Made by a program: the position numbers and the translations under genes. Shown here one piece after another: positions 6,751 to 9,421 of a stretch of DNA of 9,421 nucleotides (positions within the stretch are counted from its first letter, which is position 1; each line of letters starts with the position of its first letter). The stretch is taken from positions 1-9,421 of the forward strand of contig WFQT01000142.1 in assembly GCA_015486895.1 (NCBI GenBank). Direction: 5' to 3'. A model generated the notes under the pieces. That model had not been told where the DNA came from. It did not search any database and worked only from the letters and a program-made list of their open reading frames with translations. This stretch comes from Anaerolineae bacterium (lineage in GTDB: Bacteria > Chloroflexota > Anaerolineae > JAADDB01).

Positions 6751-7507
6751 TGATTATTACCTCCGCTAACTGACGATAGACCTCTGCGCCCGGATGACTC
6801 GGCGCGTATTCCAGTAGAGATCGCTCTGCCGCGGGCGCTTCGGCAAAGCGGACACTCTTGCGCACCACAAAAGGGAAAACATAAGTGCCGTAGACTTCTC
6901 GAGCTTCTTCCATTACCTCCCGGGCATGGATTGTGCGCCCGTCGTACATGGTGCCCAAAATACCGGCGATTTTCAGCGCTGGGTTGAGCCTCTGCCGCAC
7001 ACGGGCTACGGATTCAAAGAGATTGTGCATTCCTCGCAAGGCCAAGTATTCTGCCAGCAAGGGGATAATAATCTCATCTGCAGCGACCAGTGCATTGACA
7101 GTTAACAACCCTAAAGTAGGGCCGCAGTCAATAAGTACGAAGTCGAAGCGATGTCTCACTGGCTGCAAGGCATTCTTTAAGGCGAAAGCGCGGTGTGGTT
7201 TATCTCCTAAGTCTAATTCGGCGGCTGCTAAGTCTATGTTTGCGGGCACAACAGCCAGTGGCTTTCCCGGCCGGGGGTAGCGCATGATCCGCTCCACGGT
7301 AACGTTTGGCCTTATCAAGACCAGATAGATGGACTGTTCCTTGCTGGCTAAAGCATAGCCGAAACTCTGTGAAAGCGATGCCTGGGGATCCAGGTCAACT
7401 AAAAGAACGCTTTTGCCTTTTTCTATGAGGGCGAACCCTAAGTTGATGACTGTCGTGGTTTTGCCCACCCCGCCTTTTTGGTTGGTGACTGCGATGATGC
7501 GGGACAT
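6731..7507 (-). CDS. ParA/Soj-family ATPase (orphan, no adjacent parB)
   Basis: The 258-aa product has the full short-type ParA set. The deviant Walker A is KGGVGKTT at 11-18 (signature Lys11, Lys16), Walker A' is DLDPQ at 38-42, and Walker B is FVLIDCGPTLG around 123-133. A conserved C-terminal segment, VRKSVRFAEAP at 215-225, corresponds to the ParA loop whose arginine contacts DNA nonspecifically. The usual DxPP after Walker B reads DCGP here. There is no N-terminal HTH extension, so it is Soj/MinD-like rather than plasmid P1-like. ParA ATPases dimerise on ATP, coat the nucleoid and move or space a cargo through a partner that stimulates hydrolysis. The start at 7507 has AAGGAG (7513-7518, 5-nt spacing). 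The next gene is a membrane protein, not ParB, so chromosome segregation is not the obvious role. The family call is secure; the cargo is unknown. Confidence 0.95.
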   Translation of the reverse strand: MSRIIAVTNQKGGVGKTTTVINLGFALIEKGKSVLLVDLDPQASLSQSFGYALASKEQSIYLVLIRPNVTVERIMRYPRPGKPLAVVPANIDLAAAELDLGDKPHRAFALKNALQPVRHRFDFVLIDCGPTLGLLTVNALVAADEIIIPLLAEYLALRGMHNLFESVARVRQRLNPALKIAGILGTMYDGRTIHAREVMEEAREVYGTYVFPFVVRKSVRFAEAPAAERSLLEYAPSHPGAEVYRQLAEVIINGRQHA

Positions 7508-7540
7508 GGCTACTCCTTATCGTTGAGGCCATTGCCTGTT

Positions 7541-7569
7541 AATATTGCACTTGTCAGGTATCTTCTCAA
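7541..7569 (-). promoter_or_regulatory. candidate proximal promoter of the ParA operon
   Basis: On the minus strand TTGAGA (7564-7569, 5 of 6 to the sigma70 -35) is followed after 17 bp by AATATT (7541-7546, 4 of 6 to the -10). It lies 34 bp upstream of the parA ATG. A 5-bp dyad, CAGGT (7555-7559)/ACCTG (7572-7576), straddles the -35 and could bind a regulator. The identification is by consensus only. Confidence 0.4.
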
Positions 7570-7602
7570 TAACCTGGAGTGATGTCGTTTTTACCCGCCG
7601 AT

Positions 7603-7790
7603 AGCCCCTCAAGGGGTTGCTTCGCAAGATTTGGGGCTCTGTGACTTATGGCCAGCCCCCCAGCCGGTATCCCCCAACTCTGGGAGAGGAAAGCAACCCA
7701 CGCCGAGCCGCCTCGTCCCCACAGGGAGAGGCGCGGCAGCACCCTTTGAGCCCCGAATTTGTTCAGAGGGCCAAGAAATGCCCCTAAACA
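7603..7790 (-). other. strongly structured intergenic element, possible parA leader RNA
   Basis: No gene is convincing here, but several stems are visible. GCCG-CCTC...GAGG...CGGC with inner TCCC-CACA-GGGA (7707-7737) gives 12 bp with small bulges. GGGTTGCTT (7614-7622) pairs perfectly with AAGCAACCC (7691-7699). CCCCT-CA-AGGGG lies at 7605-7616. AGCCCC (7603-7608) can instead pair with GGGGCT (7633-7638), so that pairing and the 7605-7616 hairpin are mutually exclusive. GGGGCTC (7633-7639) also mirrors GAGCCCC (7749-7755). It matches none of the 6S, SRP, RNase P or tmRNA motifs I know. It may be either a dispersed palindromic repeat (the CTCTCCC/GGGGA-rich flavour suggests this) or a regulatory leader. 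Confidence 0.45.
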
Positions 7791-7833
7791 TTAATGATGA
7801 TACCTTGTCAGGACACTTGCTTCTATATATGAC

Positions 7834-7862
7834 ATTATAACACAAAGATGGTGGTTTGGGAA
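7834..7862 (-). promoter_or_regulatory. candidate distal promoter (extended -10) toward parA
   Basis: On the minus strand there is a perfect TATAAT (7834-7839) preceded by TGT, an extended -10. TTCCCA (7857-7862) stands 17 bp upstream as a poor -35 (4 of 6). Transcription would begin near 7827 and run about 320 nt through the structured element before the parA start. Confidence 0.5.
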
Positions 7863-7888
7863 CATCATATTGAGTTCCGATGGGAGTC

Positions 7889-7911
7889 TTTAGGGTGCGA
7901 TCTGTCCTAAA
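7889..7911. promoter_or_regulatory. dyad between divergent promoters, possible operator
   Basis: TTTAGG (7889-7894) and CCTAAA (7906-7911) form a perfect 6-bp dyad with an 11-bp spacer. It lies between the minus-strand promoter at 7834 and the plus-strand promoter at 8019. Size and position suit a regulator site, but no regulator gene is nearby. Confidence 0.3.
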
Positions 7912-7993
7912 TGTAACTGCTCGCTTCTGAGTATGCAATTGCCGGTTCGGGTGCCTCCAGTGACCTGACTGAGCCGGCAGCTTCTCTTTGTTT

Positions 7994-8024
7994 TTGTTTC
8001 TTTTTATCGTCCCTATGCTATAAT
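7994..8024 (+). promoter_or_regulatory. candidate promoter of the glycosyltransferase operon
   Basis: A perfect TATAAT (8019-8024) is preceded by TGC, giving an extended -10. TTGTTT (7994-7999) is a weak -35 at 19 bp. The start of transcription would fall near 8031, only a few bases before the ATG at 8035. Confidence 0.6.
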
Positions 8025-8034
8025 AACTTTTGCT

Positions 8035-9201
8035 ATGGTCAATATAAGAAAGAAGATGATCGGGGACCGTATTTTTCTTAACGCTCTCCTATTGAACACA
8101 GGAAACAGCTATCGGAACGCCGGAATTAGTGGTTACAGCCGGCAATTACTGGAACGGTTGCCATTTCACTGCCACGAGGCGAAGGGTGCTCTCTTTTGGG
8201 CTTTTATTGGCGATCCGGAATATGTTCCGCCGCCAGGCATTATCATTCACCGTCCCAGTTGGTCAACACGACAGCCGCTTGCGCGTATTCTTTGGGAGCA
8301 GACTCTCCAGATTAAGGTGATACAGCAACTCGCCGGCGAGTTGCTGCATGGCCTGGCTTTTGCCGCGCCTATCGCGGTGACGGTCCCTACCATCATCACT
8401 ATACATGATTTGAGCTTCTTCCGCTACCCACAAGCTTTTCCTTTCTGGCAGCGCCGCTACTTGCGCTGGGTCACGCGGCAGTCGGCACGGCGAGCGGCGG
8501 CTATCATCGCTGTTTCTGAGAACACTAAACAAGATGTCATTCGCCTGTTAGATGTGCCGGAAGAGCGAGTGCAGGTAGTCTATAATGGCGTAGACCGGTG
8601 GTTTCAGCCACTTCCTGCAGAGGAAGTGGATAGCTGGCGCCAGCAACAAGGGTTGCCGGAGCAGTTTATTTTATATGTAGGCACGTTGCAGCCACGCAAG
8701 AACATTGAGCTGTTAATTCACGCCTATGCGGCGTGGCGGGAGCGGAGTGGCAATCGCGATATACCGTTGATTTTGGCTGGTGCCAAAGGATGGTATTACC
8801 AGAAAATCTTTTCGTTGGTAGACGCGTTAGGTTTATCCGAAGCCGTGCGCTTCCCCGGCTTTCTGCCAGCCGATTCGTTGCGTCAGTGGTACAGTGCTGC
8901 CACCGTTTTCGCCTACCCCTCGCTTTACGAAGGCTTTGGTTTGCCGGCTTTAGAAGCTATGGGCTGCGGCACGCCGGTCGTCGCTGCTGCCGCTTCTTCG
9001 CTGCCGGAAGTCATTGGTGAGGCAGGCTTGCTGGTTTCCCCCATGGACATTGACGCCTGGGCCGATGCTCTCGGTCGTCTGCTGGCGGACTACGAACTGC
9101 GCCGTCAGTTAGGCCAACAAGGCGCTCAGAGAGCCCGTACATTCAACTGGGACAAAACTGCCAGCGAAACTATTGCTGTTTACAGACGGATTTTAGGATG
9201 A
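8035..9201 (+). CDS. GT4-family (GT-B fold) glycosyltransferase
   Basis: The 388-aa product is a typical retaining GT4 enzyme that moves a sugar from a nucleotide-sugar donor to a growing lipid-linked glycan at the cytoplasmic membrane face. The N-terminal acceptor domain shows the glycine-containing loop near 28-33 (NAGISG) and TIHDLSF at 122-128. The linker has VVYNGVDRWF at 181-190. The C-terminal donor domain begins FILYVGTLQPRKN (211-223) and contains the EX7E signature Glu299...Glu307 in YEGFGLPALEAMGCGTPVV. No membrane segment or signal peptide is seen. The ATG at 8035 lies almost at the predicted transcription start and has no RBS; an in-frame ATG at 8056, behind a purine-rich AAGAAAGAAG, is a good alternative. 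The next gene overlaps the stop by 4 bp, so they form an operon. The sugar specificity cannot be read. Confidence 0.93.
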   Translation: MVNIRKKMIGDRIFLNALLLNTGNSYRNAGISGYSRQLLERLPFHCHEAKGALFWAFIGDPEYVPPPGIIIHRPSWSTRQPLARILWEQTLQIKVIQQLAGELLHGLAFAAPIAVTVPTIITIHDLSFFRYPQAFPFWQRRYLRWVTRQSARRAAAIIAVSENTKQDVIRLLDVPEERVQVVYNGVDRWFQPLPAEEVDSWRQQQGLPEQFILYVGTLQPRKNIELLIHAYAAWRERSGNRDIPLILAGAKGWYYQKIFSLVDALGLSEAVRFPGFLPADSLRQWYSAATVFAYPSLYEGFGLPALEAMGCGTPVVAAAASSLPEVIGEAGLLVSPMDIDAWADALGRLLADYELRRQLGQQGAQRARTFNWDKTASETIAVYRRILG

Positions 9202-9421
9202 AGGCAGGCTTATCGTCTACAACTCGTTCCTCAGCATTGCCATGGCTTGTCGCGCTGGGGGATGGCATCCTGATCAACGTAGGTTTCTGGTTGGCGTACC
9301 AGATCAGATATCATTATCAATGGTTCCGAGCTCTGGACCCTGCCTATTACACAGATTTCAGTGCTTATGTTCCTTTTGCCATTTTGTTAACGGCCATTTT
9401 GCTGCTCAGCTACTACTTAGA
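9198..9421 (+). CDS. N-terminus of a membrane protein, probably polyprenyl-phosphate sugar-phosphotransferase (partial)
   Basis: The ATG at 9198 overlaps the TGA of the glycosyltransferase (ATGA), a typical translational-coupling junction. Seventy-four codons are visible before the window ends. They show a hydrophobic segment at about 13-34 with an internal GD (LVALGDGILINVGFWLAY), then a short charged/aromatic loop (RYHYQWFRALDP), then a second helix at about 56-74. This GD-in-helix plus LAYQIRY pattern is what I expect at the start of WbaP/WcaJ-like exopolysaccharide glycosylphosphotransferases, which load the first sugar phosphate onto undecaprenyl phosphate. The catalytic C-terminal domain is outside the window, so another polysaccharide membrane protein remains possible. 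Confidence 0.65.
   Translation, partial: MKAGLSSTTRSSALPWLVALGDGILINVGFWLAYQIRYHYQWFRALDPAYYTDFSAYVPFAILLTAILLLSYYL

Noticed and set aside
6332..6769. 145-codon plus-strand frame
   Set aside because: It is an antisense shadow of the Pro/Gly/Thr-rich segment of the membrane protein; the low-complexity codons keep the opposite strand open.
7603..7790. Known housekeeping RNA (6S, SRP, RNase P, tmRNA) or tRNA
   Set aside because: None of the signature sequences of these RNAs that I know is present, despite the strong folding.
7609..7938. 109-codon minus-strand frame upstream of parA
   Set aside because: Most of it is the structured, repeat-like element. It crosses the candidate promoters, has no ribosome site and looks like no protein.

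Overview
The window looks like bacterial chromosome at moderate GC, probably from a Chloroflexota (Anaerolineae-like) genome. That assignment is an inference from protein style and from the abundance of hairpin-rich intergenic repeats; no rRNA or marker gene is present to confirm it. There are six protein-coding genes plus the first 74 codons of a seventh. I see no tRNA, rRNA, CRISPR array or transposase.

Left part, minus strand (1-2918): an uncharacterised 221-aa soluble protein is followed 55 bp later by a ComEC/Rec2-type DNA-uptake channel gene. The ComEC frame is open from 2197 to the left edge, so its C-terminus is cut off. The ComEC C-terminal metallo-beta-lactamase-like region lacks the expected metal-binding motif.

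Middle (2919-5403): a gene-free stretch (2919-3547) is packed with short palindromic and direct repeats. Next, on the minus strand, comes a cytosolic M2 (ACE-like) zinc peptidase. A degenerate relative of one of the intergenic repeats lies just upstream of its start.

ParA module, minus strand (5404-7507): an orphan ParA/Soj-like ATPase overlaps by 20 bp a 448-aa membrane protein with a long, acidic, proline-rich N-terminus and several C-terminal membrane helices. No ParB is next to it. The most economical reading is a ParA-type positioning or scaffolding pair, and it is the best candidate here for an undescribed system.

Intergenic 7508-8034: divergent promoters face away from each other. The minus-strand side contains a strongly structured element of about 190 nt that a transcript from the distal promoter would carry as the parA leader.

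Right part, plus strand (8035-9421): a GT4 glycosyltransferase overlaps by 4 bp (ATGA) the start of a membrane protein. That protein resembles the N-terminus of polyprenyl-phosphate sugar-phosphotransferases. Together they look like the beginning of a surface or exopolysaccharide operon.
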